This document shows, piece after piece, positions 32,053 through 44,400 of a stretch of 64,000 bases of DNA. The translations under genes and the position numbers were made by a program. Under the pieces are notes generated by a model, which saw only the letters and a list, made by a program, of their open reading frames with translations, searched no databases and was not told the origin of the DNA. How positions within the stretch are numbered: position 1 is the stretch's first letter; every line of letters begins with the position of its first letter. The stretch is from Puccinellia tenuiflora (Eukaryota > Streptophyta > Magnoliopsida > Poales > Poaceae), in the NCBI GenBank assembly GCA_012064385.1, contig QRDG01001511.1, positions 1 through 64,000 on the forward strand, written 5' to 3'.

Positions 32053-34972
32053 GTCTCCCACTTGCACTAGAGTCAATAATCTAGTTTACATTTTCTCGAT
32101 CCAACACTCATGGTGTCTAACACTCATGGAGTCTCAGTGCTGATCATGTTTGCTCGTGGAAGAGGTTCTGTCCGTGTTCTGTACTATACAGTTCTTTATG
32201 TTCTTTGTAAAACGTCAATGTCACCTAATTTGACATTGCTTTATCATCTCATGATAAACCTATTATCATCACATGATAATTCACATCATCACATGATGAA
32301 TATAATATATTTGGCTAGAGAGTGAGATTTTCGTTTCCCTTTTATGCCTACATGACGTATGATCAGTCAAGAGGACTTTCACATAGCACGTGCACCTGGA
32401 ACTCACTCAGTCTTGAATAAAATTTCTCAAACCATAATATTATATCTTTTAATCCTTGAATTAATCATATACTCCTATATGTTGTAGACTCACAAATCGA
32501 CAGTGCAATCATGTCACTTCGATATTTCCGATCATGCTTTCGCTGCGCTTCTGCCTTTATGAGATTTCCAATCTAGTTTGGTTTTATGACTTCAACCAAG
32601 TCTACCAATCTCTAGATTCTATTATCTCAACTCCATGAAAAAATGACTCCTCATTTAACATGTTCTTCTAACCAAGAACTTGGGTCACATATCGTCAAAT
32701 ACAAACACATGGTTCTTATATGTTTTAGACCTATGAACCATTCATAGCGAATACCAACATATCCTTCAACCATCTATTTTGTACTGAGTTATCAACTCAA
32801 TGTTTCACCTATTTCTCACAAGAAGATGAACCTTTCTTCTCTTGTTTTATTTTGAACTCCTTCAAAATCTTACTTAGGTTAAACATCCTGACATAAGGTT
32901 TTATCAAATATATCTATCCTCCATAGATACATCCATCTCCATGGATATTTGACGTTCAAACTAACTTCATAAGTTATACGTTGGTTCCTGACTTATTTAT
33001 CGACAAAATACGCATCTATCTCCATAGATATTTGACATTCAAATTAACTTCACAAGTTATGCGTTTTGGTTCCTGAAATATTTACAACATTTATGAAATC
33101 TCCATTTCACTCAAACAAGATGTTGTAAACTCCCACTCAAATATACACCATACACATATTAAATTGTGAAACCACTTTGGCTCCCACTCAGAAATATGTT
33201 ATCCTTATATTTGACCATGATTAACTAGCTCCCACTCAAACATATGTCTCCACATATTTTGACCATGGAAAATAGTTTCTGCTCTAACTTAATATATGTC
33301 GTCACATATCTTAATTAGATCACACTCGTGTATTTTCTCGATATTTTGGACACCTCCAAAATTCTTAATTAACTATTAATATCGAGAACTCTTTATACGA
33401 AACGCTAGTACTCTACTAGCTTTAAGTTTTATTTATTCTCTACAAAACACCTTTTGAGGAATAAATATGTGAAACATCACTTTCACAAAATCAAGCAACA
33501 ATTGTGATTTAAACTTAACACAGGATGACTCTTAGTCATTTTCGTATTTAAGGCTTCTATTTCTTCTTTGTAGTTTCGTAGGTATGTCTTGTTTCTGAAA
33601 CATGACAAGTAAATCATGAATATTATTTTGTAACCTGACAAAACTTTATATTCTTGAATCCTACTTTTCTTTAGACAAGCTAAACCGAAATTCAATGATC
33701 ACCATCATTAATTCCTTTATGTGTCAAGTTTTAACCAACATAGCACTTTACATATGTGCCACTTGATACATAAACAAGCAAGGTTTTAGCTTTCCATTCC
33801 ATCAATTCTTTTATCAATGAAACTTTTCACGATAAATCCACTAAAACATTTAACACAATCGACAATTGATTTGTCCCTTTTAGTCTCTCATTGTGGAATC
33901 TCTATTCATAGTCACATATGAATATACTACAAACTTTATTTGCAATAGTTTCTAATTATCTCATAATTAATGAAACCACTGTTTCACATAACTCATATGC
34001 GAAATGCAAATCATTAAATAGATCCTTATTTCTAAACAGAGTGTTTATCAAATAAATCTAAATGCTATTATCAAACCCCGAAATAAAACCCTTCTTTGAG
34101 ACCACACAATATCGAATAGTGTGTGATTACAATATCTTAGGACATATCAAACTCCTTTGAAAATATTCTAAATATTGTAATTTGTGATAACACTTCTCAC
34201 AAGTCCGCATACTAACATATTACTCAAATATTTTGTCTCTTTTGATCAAATCATAAAGACTCAATTTTCTTGTTAACTTAATATCCTAAACTCCAGAAAT
34301 TTATTTGATCTCATCAAATATCATAACTCGAATAAATACACCTATTTAATCATTTATGATGGAGTACACAAAATAATGACATCTAACATTTGCTGAAAAT
34401 ACAACCAACACTTGTGTTTATTTTCGGCAACTCATGGCACTCTTCCAAAGGGTGGCATTTTAGTCATACTCCTTACAATAAGGTGCATTGATAAAACATC
34501 AAAATGTTTATTCAATATTTAGCACGACTAAAACAGTTGTCATTATTAAGTTTTGGATATTTTAGTATGTCACATATTTTATAAATGTTCAACCAATTTA
34601 TCATATAGATTATAATAAGAATAACACACTTATAATCGAAAACTTGTGATTTCCAAAAAGGATCACTCATCAAAATAGAACAACCATTGTCTTCAACATG
34701 AATAACCGTCTCACATAAGCAAGACACACTAATTAAAATCACACTTAATTCGATTACAAAACTTATTCAAATCATTTAATCCAAATGATAAATGTAGAGA
34801 CAGATCGTTGCCAGCATCAACTCCTTGATTGCCACTATTCCACAACGTCTTCCCATATCCTTTATGCAAATCTCAAGCAGCAGGTTCTGTTTTCATAAAA
34901 TAGAATGAGTATCAAATACTTATCGGAACCGCCACAATTGCAATTTGGACTTAAACACTTATAACATGTATA
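32053..34972 (-). other. AT-rich non-coding interior of the copia-like element
   Basis: There is no coding sequence. GACTGTTGGG-side bases (GCAAGTGGGAGAC on the minus strand, about 32053-32065) form the polypurine tract. Degenerate direct repeats are visible: a unit with CTCCATRGATATTTGAC at about 32938 and 33020 (about 65 bp each), and CTCCCACTCA followed by an ATATG-like word at 33130, 33181 and 33229. Confidence 0.55.
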
Positions 34973-35401
34973 TCAATATATACTTTCTGCCTTGTCAACT
35001 TCTCTTGCTATGGGTTCCACTTTGACATGACGCAGCCGAGACACAAACTCATAGAAAGTGATCAAATCCCTTCCCATGACATAGTCTCCGACATAATTCT
35101 TGAAGCTGGGGAGAAGCAAGCGTATCACCCCATCTATCGCGAAATCGTCATTCTTCCCGTGGTTCCAAACAAGCACTAGACGATGATGTATCTCATGCAT
35201 TATCCTCAGGTGTTGTTCCAAGCAAGTGTTCTCTTCCATCTTGAGTGAAAGAAAACCGTTCAGACATTCGAACCTTGCAATTCTAACTTGCGCTGAAAAA
35301 CTATTTTTTAGCTCACCAACAATCTTCATTGCAGTCAAGTTCTTGAATTGTCTACTTAGGTCAGAATTCATGAAGGTGCACATCATCCACTTGACTTTCA
35401 A
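34973..35401 (-). pseudogene. Copia-type gag fragment (UBN2-like)
   Basis: The minus strand opens a 142-codon frame. It contains CTFMNSDLSRQFK, RFECLNGFLSLKMEENTCLEQHL, MHEIHHRL and DDFAIDGVIRLLLPSFKNYV. This is the central part of copia Gag (UBN2 family), with the 'L..LP.S(F/Y)..F' segment. No CCHC knuckle follows. The upstream part toward the primer site (35402-36800) is not open, so the protein is truncated or decayed. Gag alone could still help package the RNA, but that is speculation. Confidence 0.65.
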
Positions 35402-36804
35402 GTAGGTGGTTCAAAACCACTCCATGTACTCTTCATCGCTTGCAGAAAAGTTTGGGTTTATCTCCTATTGGTTCTTCTAGCACGTAGAGCTGAGCATGGG
35501 TGTTTAGGACTTTTCAAACGCAGGTACCACTTAACAAATTGACCCACCGAGACGCAGTTTTTCAGCAACGAACAGACTACCGTAGTCAACCATGATCTAC
35601 AAGGATTTTTGCAAAGACATCTGGATTTTAGTTTATGATAATTTTAGTTCATCTTAATGAACTCCCACTAAACTCAACATCTCTCTGGTTGTTTAGTGAC
35701 ACACGATCCAAATCCACTACACCACAACCGATCATCACGTGAGATGATGTAGCTTCAAAGGTGAACATCGCCATGTTGATCATATCATCCATATGACTCG
35801 TGTTTAGCCTTTCGGCTCTTGTGTTCCGAGGCCATGTCTGTACATGCTAGGCTCGTCAAGGAAACCGTAGTATTTCCGCGTGTGTAAATCTGGCTTACAC
35901 CCGTTGTATGTGAACGTTGAATCTATCACACCCGATCATCACGTGGTGTCTCAAAACGACGAACTTTCGCAATGGTGCATACTAGGGGAGAACACATCTT
36001 GATATTAACGGAGAGATCACCTTATCATGCTACCATCGCGATCAAATCTAAGCATAACAATAAGGTGCATAAAAGGATTAACATCACATGCAATTCATAA
36101 TTGTGATATGATATGGCCTTTCTTCTTGTGCTTTTGATCTCCATCTCCAAAGCACCGGCATGATCTCCATCATCGTGGCGCCATCACCATGGTTGTCCAC
36201 CAACTATTGCAACTACAACTAATGCTACTCTTAGCAATAAAGTAAAGCAATTACATGGTGATTCAATGACACGCAGGTCACATAAAATAAAAGACAACCA
36301 TATGGCTCCTGCCGGTTGCCGTACTCGACGACATGCAAGTCGCGAAAGATTACAAACATGATCATTGCATACATTATCACAAATCACATATTGGCCATAC
36401 CACATCACATGACCCCCTCTGCAAAAACAAGTTAGACGTCCTCTACTTTGTTTATGCAATTTTTACGTGGCTTGGGTCAACGAGATAGAACCGTTCTAAT
36501 CTACGCAAAACCACAACGGTGATATAGTAGTTGCTTATTTACTCATCCTTTTGAAAGGCCTTCCATTGAAAATTGCATCTTCACTAAAGCAAGAGAAACA
36601 GACACCCGCCAGCCACTTATGCAAAACAAGTTGCATGTCAGTCGTGGAACCGGTCTCTCGTGCGTGGACGAGTAAGGTTGGTCCGGGCCGCTTCATCTCA
36701 CAATACCGCAAAGACGCAAAGTGCACGCGAGAAGGTAGCAACATAAAATATCAACGCCCACAACACTTGTGTTCTAATCGCACCAACATCTACGAATAGA
36801 TCTA
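35402..36804 (-). other. 5' leader of the copia-like element
   Basis: It lies between the primer binding site and the gag fragment on the minus strand. I see no supported coding sequence; it is probably untranslated leader plus decayed gag start. Confidence 0.45.
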
Positions 36805-36817
36805 GGCTCTGATACCA
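36805..36817 (-). promoter_or_regulatory. Primer binding site of the copia-like element
   Basis: The minus strand reads TGGTATCAGAGCC, one base after the 5' LTR's closing CA. It matches initiator Met tRNA, the usual primer of copia elements, and fixes the element's orientation. Confidence 0.85.
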
Positions 36818-36818
36818 C

Positions 36819-38662
36819 TGATGGGGTCGTTGCATAGAAAACAAAAATTTTCCTACGCAACAAGCGGAATAAACCCCAAGGATCTAGATCTACTAGATGG
36901 AGGTAGCGAAGATGAGATCCAATCTCTTACCCTTGAAGATCAACAAACACGTTTTGTCGGTGCAGGGGTTGGCTAGTCGATCCCCGCAACTAGACTCATC
37001 TAGTCGCGAGGAGATGTATTTCCTCGAAGTCCAATCCGACGAAGTGCCACAAGGGGTAGCACCTCCGCGGTATCCACACGTACGGCTCGATGTAGATCTC
37101 CTCCTTCTTGATCCCGCAAGCAAGGTGGAGATGGCTAGATGGATCTCGGCACCACGACGGTTGTGGTGGCGTTGATGGTGTAGTCTCCACGAGCAGGGCT
37201 TCGCCAAGCCAAGCAAGAGGAGAGGGAGAGGAGGAGGTGCAGCAGCAGCCCTACATCTAGGGGTGGTGCGGCAAGCCTTGGTGGAGGAGATGGCGGCAGC
37301 CCTGCGGGAGAGGTGGCGCCATGGGGAGGTGAAGGAGGCGGCGGCTAGGGCACCAAGGGAGGGGTGCGGCTAAGGCCTAGGTGTGCCTCACCCCCTCCCC
37401 TCTCCTCCTATATAGTGGGCGGCCAAGGGGGGGAAACTTGCCCCCCAAGCTCCCTTCCCTTTAGGGTTAGGGTTTCCCTTGGGCCAGCCTCATGGGCCTT
37501 TAGGGAGGGGTGCGGCCAGCCCATGTGGGTTGCTGCACCTCCCCTTAGCCCAAGTTGCCCTTCCAGGTTCGTGGCCCCCAAGGTGGGCCCTCCGGAACCT
37601 TCTGGGAACCTTCTAGAATCTTCCGGTACTCTGCCGGAATTTTCCCAAACTTTTCCGGAACCCTGGAAACCACTTTACACTTACTTATATGAAACTTTAC
37701 CTCACCGGACTCTTTCGGATCTCCTCTGATGTCTAGGATCTCATCCGAGACTCCGAATCACCATTCGTTCATACCATCAATTATCTCATCGCTAACCCTA
37801 GCCTACATCGGAGCGTTAAGTGTGTGACCCTACGGGTTCGAGAACATGCAGACATGATCATATCAATAATCAATAGCGGGACCGGGATGCCCATATTGAC
37901 TCCTACATATTCAACGAAGTTCTTATCGATTGAACCATGATGCCGAAGATTCTTAATCTCATATACGATTCCTTTGTCTCACCGATATTTAATTTGCCCG
38001 AGACTTGATCGTCGATATCTCCATATCTAGTTTCAATCTCGTTACCCTGGCAAATTCTCTTTACTCGTCCATAATATAGGATCTCCGTGATTAACACTTA
38101 ATCACATGGTTGCAACCTTTTCTGATGCTATATTACCGAGAGGGCCAGAGATATCTTTTCCGTCACAAGGAAGGACAAATCCCACTCTTGATTCATGTCA
38201 CCCAACAAATACCATCGGAGATACCTGAAAGCCACCTTTATAATCACCCAGTTACGAAGTGACGTTTGATGTCCACAAAGCATTCCTCCGGTAAACGGGA
38301 GTGACATAATCTCATGGTCTAAGGAAACTATACTTGGCATACTAAAAGTGTTGGCAATGAAACTTGTGTGACACGATCAATTGCAACTCTTTATTATCGG
38401 GTCTTGTCCATCACATCATTACTCCTAATGATATGACTCCGTTATCAAGTGACTATAACAAATCCATGGTTAGGAAACTCTAACCATCTCTTGACTAACG
38501 AACTAGTCCGTAGAGGCTTACTAGGGACACCTGTTGTTTATATTCCACACATGTATTATGTTTCCGATTAATACAATTATAGCATGGAGAATAAACTATT
38601 ATCATAAACATGAATATGCTAATAAACCATTTTATTATTGCCTCTAGGGCATATTCCCAACA
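36819..38662 (-). repeat. 5' LTR of the copia-like element
   Basis: 1844 bp and nearly identical to 30213-32052. The differences are mostly one-base changes in runs (for example CCGGTAG/CCGTAG near 38508, GGCCCAG/GGCCAG near 38143), plus a few substitutions and a small insertion near 37675. Confidence 0.88.
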
Positions 38663-38667
38663 GCCTG

Positions 38668-40287
38668 GATATCATATCAACTTGGATTACTTTCTATATC
38701 TCATGTTTCCATGCAGGACAAACTGGCTCGCCAACGAGTTGGCACAATAGGCATCAGGATATCATGTCAGTAGAGGAGCTTTTTTTCACAGCGGCGAAGC
38801 CGATGCTAGCTGTTGTCAATGACTCGGAAGCTGGAGGAAAAACCAGGTTATTTAACTCGGAAGCTAGAGGAAAAGCCGGGTTATCTAATTCGGCTCTGGA
38901 GGAATCTGGTGGAAAACCGTTAGCTGATTGGAGGGCACCTGTTGTTGATTATCTGAAGAATCCGAGTCAGAACACAGATAGGCTGTTCGGCGGCTTTGCT
39001 TTAAGTATACTTTGATAGAATGACGAGTATATCGCCGAACAGCTAATAGTCTTCTTCTTAAGTGCCTGGATGAAGATCAATCTCGGGTTGCCATGGGAGA
39101 AGTTCATGATGGTTTATGTGGGACACATCAGTCGGCTCACAAATGAAGTGGATGCTCAGACGAGCCGGATTCTATTGGCCGATGATGATTAATGACTGCT
39201 TCTGATACTACAAGGGATGCGAAGCATGTCAGAGATTCGGAGATATTCAGTTAGTACCGGCTTCACTTCTTAATCCGGTAATAAAGTCATGGCCTTTTCG
39301 AGGATGGGCATTGGATTTCATTGGTATGATTAACCCGGCTTCAATCCAAGGGGCATCGGTTTGTGTTGGTTAGCTACTGATTATTTCACCAAGTGTCTGA
39401 AGCAGTACCCCCTCCGGAATATGACCCACAAAGAGGTTAATTCATTTTATCACGGAGCATATTGTTCATAGATTCGGTGTACCCGCAAACTCTCACTACA
39501 CGATCAAGGTACCCTCCTTCAATGGCTAAAGAGGTAGAACAGTTTGCCGATCACTTGGGACAAGATGGCTCAGTTCATCTCCATATTACGCTCAAGCCAA
39601 TGGGCAAGCGAGTCAGGCAACAAAATTCTGATCAAGTTGATTAATAAAAAAGTACAGGACTACCCGGGAGGTGGCATGAGGTTCTGTTTCCGAGGCATTG
39701 TGGGCTCACCGGATCTCAAGGCATGGTGCAACCAGGTACTCCCTCGAGTTAGTTTATGGACAAGAAGCCGTTTATTATCGGTAGAAGTAAATCTGGGCTG
39801 CTTTGAGGTTCGCTACGCAAAACGATTTGTCGGTTGAGGATTATCACAATTTAATGATGGATAATAGACGAGGTAGCCGACAAACGTATTAAAGCCTGAA
39901 GGAAGCCATTGAGAAGGAGAAGTTGCGGGTAGCAAAATCTTACACAAGAGAGCTCGGATTAAGGATTTTTAATCAGCGACTTGGTATGGAAGTTATATTG
40001 CCAATCGGTTCAAAAAGGCGAAGATTCGGCAAATGGTCACCGAGTTGGGAAGGGCCACTCCGGAGTCGTAAGGATTGTACCCTGGTAACTCATATCTGGT
40101 GGAGACATTGGAAGCCAACATTTGCCCCGAGCTATCAATGGGAAATACTTGAAGAAATTCCACCCGAGCGTGTGGCAAATGGCTTGAGCTGCACATATGG
40201 CCGATGAGCTTAAGCATCGCCCTTAGACAAATCTTCTACATTGATATTCTCTAGTACGCAAGCTTTACTAGAAAACAGGGGGGCATG
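38668..40287 (+). pseudogene. End of RNase H and integrase of the Tat element, heavily decayed
   Basis: After the copia insertion the pol sequence resumes. Fragments in different frames include LGLPWEKFMMVYVGHISRL (about 39085-39140; the zinc-binding region follows), an ALDFIGMINPAS-like stretch near 39310-39345 (the first catalytic Asp of integrase), and ATDYFTKC (about 39375). The C-terminal end has NSYLVETLEA (about 40086). There are stops and shifts in every part. The polypurine tract ACAGGGGGGCA lies at about 40275-40286, just before the 3' LTR. Confidence 0.6.
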
Positions 40288-41155
40288 TGTTAGCACCCAT
40301 TTTTGGCAGGACCCGAGTTCAAGTTCACTCAAGAAAATGGAGACCCGGCAGAAGTCAACCCGGCAGAAGTTAACCCGGTTTAGTAGTCAGAAATCGGGTC
40401 ACAGGTTCAAGCTCACTCGAAAGGAAATGGATGACTCGGAGAGGACCTGGGATATGACCTGGTTGACTCGGTTGCAGGCAGAACCTGGGACTCGGTGCAG
40501 GTTAGACTCGAAGATTCCTGAAGATTCCAGAAGCCGCATCGGAGAACCAGACACGAGGAGGTTTAAACACTTGCCGAAGCCCAAAGCAAAGGCTGGTGGC
40601 GCAGAAGGAGTTCGGGTTCAACAACCCGGAAGAAAAAGGTGGGCTTTCCAAAAGGAACCGGAGATGTCCAGCACGAATCCGGCCAGGAGTCCCTTACCTA
40701 ATTTAGAAGTAGAAACCGACCTAGTTCATGAGTTGTAATCCGTGTAGAAGTACAATTGCTTGTACGGAAAGTCCGAGCCCGCCTCGCTATATATATGTAG
40801 GAGGTGACGGCCCGATTAAAAAATTAAGCAACAATCGACAATCAATACCAAACCCTACTTTTTACTCTCGAAACCCTTGTTCCTACTTCCGTTATTCGGC
40901 GACTTCGTGAGCGTTCATCGAATATCGACAATCGAGTTGAGAGCGGTCTAATCCGGCTTAACTTAGCCAATCGTCGCCGGCTTCCTCCAACAGGGTCCCT
41001 CCCGAGGGGCTGGGGCGTCTAGTTCTAAAAGAACCGGCTTGCTGTCTTGCGTATCGCGCTGCAGGTCGGTCTCCCGCGGGGCAAGTTGTGGAGTATCTCC
41101 CCCGGCACCGCGGGTACACGAGGACGTGTTCGTGTGACGCATTTTTAGCGCAACA
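40288..41155 (+). repeat. 3' LTR (868 bp) of the Tat element
   Basis: It starts TGTTAGCACCC and ends TTTAGCGCAACA, followed by the target duplication GAAGG (41156-41160). A TATA-like TATATATAT lies at about 40788-40796. Confidence 0.85.
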
Positions 41156-41160
41156 GAAGG

Positions 41161-41336
41161 TATGATGCAGCAAAGCAGCAGTTTCCCTTGATTACAAAAC
41201 CAAGTTTGTCGAACCAGTAGGACTTGGAGAAGGCTTAGCAAGGTGTCAACGGCGCCATTTACGATAATTGACGTGGACCTCACACAATCAGAAACAAACT
41301 ACTTTGCCCCAACGAAACAGACAGGTTGTCAATCTC
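41161..41336 (+). other. Internal sequence of the 22730 element, after the nested insertion
   Basis: It is continuous with 23660-23835 once the nested Tat element is removed. I recognise no gene. The stretch GTTTGTCGAACCAGTAGG is the kind of sequence met in several Triticeae repeats, but I cannot name the family. Confidence 0.4.
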
Positions 41337-41337
41337 N
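41337..41337. other. Ambiguous base (N) at a repeat junction
   Basis: This is the only N in the window. Left of it is interior sequence of the 22730 element. From the next base (TTTGCATAAAGCTA) the sequence matches the reverse complement of the long LTR at 20070-20170. The join may be a contig junction. Confidence 0.7.
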
Positions 41338-41493
41338 TTTGCATAAAGCTAAGTTTCATAACAGAAATATAATTGACACATGGCATTCGTCTACTCAGAA
41401 TACTTTTCAAAAAGGGGTAAGAGAGTAACATTTGTCATCCTTGGTTCTCATCGAACCCTTTGTAACCAACCACTCTCATCTCCACCAAGGCAC
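41338..41493 (-). repeat. Distal piece of the minus-strand long LTR
   Basis: It matches the reverse complement of about 20030-20170 (for example TTTGCATAAAGCTA, ATCTCCACCAAGGCAC). It continues at 54184 (CCCTCGAATCACCCTCGAGG) once the 12.7-kb insertion is removed. GGCAC at 41489-41493 is the left target duplication. Confidence 0.7.
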
Positions 41494-44400
41494 TTCACAT
41501 CCCGAAATTCGTCCCTAATGTTAGTAATGTTTCTCACGCCTGAAAAACTTTTTTTCTATTTTCCAAATGTTTTCTTTGAATCAGATGGTCTTTGATTTGA
41601 CTTTGGTTTCCCTCTCTTGTAAATTTCACAACAATCCAAGACCCTTGTCGACACCCACCATAACTTCATACCATTTTTTTGCCGGTCGAACCTTGATTCC
41701 ATTTGAACATTCTAAAACCCTCCCATCTATCCCACCAAAAGCCACCATCCCAATTATAGCTTGAAATAAATTCTACCAAACTACCATATGGTTCCCTCAT
41801 ACAGATACATCCCTCCCATGCAAAATATTTCATAGTCCCATGCAATAATTCCAAGTTTATTCATATTTCCTATTATGCCATTTTCAATCCAAAAATTATT
41901 TGGACAACTTCCACTCATCCAAAAATTCTGAAATTTTGGTGAGGTGCATAATTTAACCTCCTGAACATTTCACTCCATTGGCCCAATCTCATTTGAGCAA
42001 TGTTTGAGGTACTTCTCTTGTAATGCCTTTTTCTTGCCTAATTGCAATTTCCAAAGCAACCCCTAGCTACAAAAATCATTTGGCATTGCCACTTTGCCAA
42101 GTTGACAAGATCCCATACACAACCCCATATCACAATATCAGGCCAATATCATTTGAGCAAGTGCATTTGGCATACCCATGCCATTAGGGCATTTTTGGAC
42201 ACCAATTTATTGGACCAACTTCCCTATGTCCAACTGAGCTACAAATCCACAAACATACTTTATACATCCATTCTAACCTACTGTGAATTTTGGGGATTTT
42301 TCTGAGATGTGCAAGGCCTTGGTCATTTCATCGAACACCTTGTGGATCCTAGGTCTTCTGAAAATCCTGTTTTTACGAAGTTTGGAATTTTTGAGTGATT
42401 CTTGTTTTGTTGTGTGCCCTCATCGTTACGAACCCAGTGGTGCGACCCGTTTTCCTTTTCGTGCCCCGAGTCACCGGGGAACGCGTTAATGTCGCTCGCG
42501 TCGCGCTCTGGACGTCCCGGACGTGCGCGTTTTGGCAAGCCCAAATCCCGCTTAGCCTAAACCCTGCCTAATCTCCCGCACAGTATCTTCCCTGTAGCTC
42601 CCTATTCGTCCAGCTCGACGTTCCTATCCGGATCTCGATCCTAACCCCTGGGGTGAGTCACCAACACTTCACCATGGTTCAGCTCCCAACCATGGTCACC
42701 ACCCTTTCTTAAAAGCCAAAAATGGGGACAGCCGAGCTCATTCCCCCCCGCACTCCACTCTCTCTTCCTCCCCTGACCTTGCTAGCCAACCCTCCGGAGC
42801 TGCAGTGGAGGCCGAAGCCATCCCTTCATCCTCTACTGACCATGGCCGAGCTGGTGAACACGTGGGGGCGACGCGCAGGAGGCGCCCCGCCGTCGGCCTC
42901 GCTTCCCCACCAACGCGGACCACCCCGCAGACCGCTGGCCGTGCCTCCTCTCTCCGACGATCGGTAGCAGCATCAGCATTGACCTTCCGCCATGGCCGAC
43001 ACGCGCGAGTCGACCACGGCGGCAACCTCCACCGTCCCCTGAACCTGAGCCTCCCGGTGGGTGTGGAGTGGGCCCGGCGTGGCCGCCCCCTCGCCGGCGT
43101 CCGCCCTCGGTCCGCCAGTCACCGGCGGCCGGCCTCCCATCGCCAACGGCCGGCGCTTGTTGATGCCGCGACCGACCTGACCGGCCTCCTGAGTCCTGAG
43201 CCGCTCGGGAGGGGCGATCCAGCCCAGCCGGAGGCCTCCCCGGCCGCGGAGGAGCTCAAGGAGCCTCCCTCGTCGCCGGCCATCTCCTCATGGTGGCCTA
43301 CCGCCGTGAGCAGCTCGCCCTGGTTTCCCCGTCCTCTCCCGTACGCGAGCCAGGAGGAAGAAGCTTCACTCGATCCAGCGAAGGCGTATTTTTTTTTGCG
43401 TTACGCTTTCTCCACAGGAAAACGTACTCCGCTGAAACGCGCGACCCAGCCCAGCGGCCTGCCCCGCGCTGGCACCAGCACGCGCGTGTGCGGCGCGCAG
43501 CGGCCCATCCGCGGCCCAGTCGGGCAGAGCGACAGCCCGTGCTGTTTTTTTTTCGTCGTTCTGTTTTATTTATTTTCCCTGGTAAGCAACTTTAAACGAT
43601 GATATCTCTTGAATCGTAGCTCCGATCGGAGTGATTCAAATTTGTAAATTCATGTTTTGAAGAGCTCTATCCAGTGGTGTAGGTTTTACATTTTTGTAAA
43701 ATACTTAGATACTCAGCACACCTATATGCTTGCATAGGTGTCCCGCGGTACCGGCAAACCGATACCCTAAACCGCGACGTGTCCGCGATCCTCCAAGACC
43801 AATGGCGTCAAACGTCGAAGGCAAGCTAACCACTTGCTATGAACACTCAAGCGGTTGCCATTTGTTACATATTATCATATCACATATGCGCATTATGTTT
43901 TATTGCTAGCCGATGCTGATGTTGGTTCATGTGATTTCATGTGTATACTTGCATGTGATGTTTATTTAGAGCTTTGATAGCTACGCCATGTTTCATTTCA
44001 AGTATAGATAGTGATGCCATGTTTCACTCATCGTCCATGTGTGTATTAGAATGACGTGTGAATAATTTGTGCGCCTCGCACTTGCGTGGCTTTGTCGAAT
44101 GATCTAACTAGCTAACTATAAACCATGCGTCCCCATGATTGTTTGCTTCTTCTCCTTCGCCGAGGTGAGAGGCGGACGAATGTCGTCTTATGATCCTCAG
44201 AGTTGGGGGCATTTGCCAAAGAGTTATTTGCTTCTTCTCCCTCCGTCAAACTTGGCTGGCATGTGCCCGCCATGACTGCGACGCTTGGGAAGCTGGCTTT
44301 CATTTGGGTCTTATTGCCAAGATGGCTGACACCACGTCGAGTTAATCCTCGAGTGGAATGGATGCCTTCTTTCTTATGATTGCTTTTCAGTTCATTTGGC

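Larger units (their letters stand above)
30208..38667 (-). mobile_element. Non-autonomous Ty1/copia-like element with gag only
   Basis: LTRs of about 1.84 kb at 30213-32052 and 36819-38662 face the minus strand (TGTTGGGAATATGCCC start on that strand). GCCTG duplicates flank it (30208-30212 and 38663-38667). On the minus strand the order is: 5' LTR (38662 back to 36819), Met-tRNA primer site (36817-36805), gag fragment (35401-34973), AT-rich non-coding sequence, polypurine tract, 3' LTR. The 4.77-kb interior lacks protease, integrase and reverse transcriptase. The LTRs are nearly identical, so insertion was recent. It must depend on a related autonomous element. Confidence 0.85.
23836..41155 (+). 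mobile_element. Tat-lineage gypsy element, near complete, with nested copia
   Basis: LTRs at 23836-24697 and 40288-41155 share start TGTTAGCACCC and end GCGCAACA. A 5-bp target duplication GAAGG flanks it (23831-23835 and 41156-41160). Inside are a primer binding site, gag, protease, reverse transcriptase, RNase H, a copia insertion (30213-38662), a badly decayed integrase and a polypurine tract. The Tat lineage is inferred from reverse transcriptase signatures (FRDLNR, SFLDGNAGYNQIFMAEED, YIDDMVVKS) and the primer site. Many stops and frameshifts show it is inactive. Without the copia insert it would be about 8.9 kb. No antisense gene is present in this copy. Confidence 0.88.

Noticed and set aside
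42805..43602. 265-codon frame on the plus strand
   Set aside because: It lies wholly inside a long LTR. The second LTR breaks the same frame with indels, and there is no recognisable domain.
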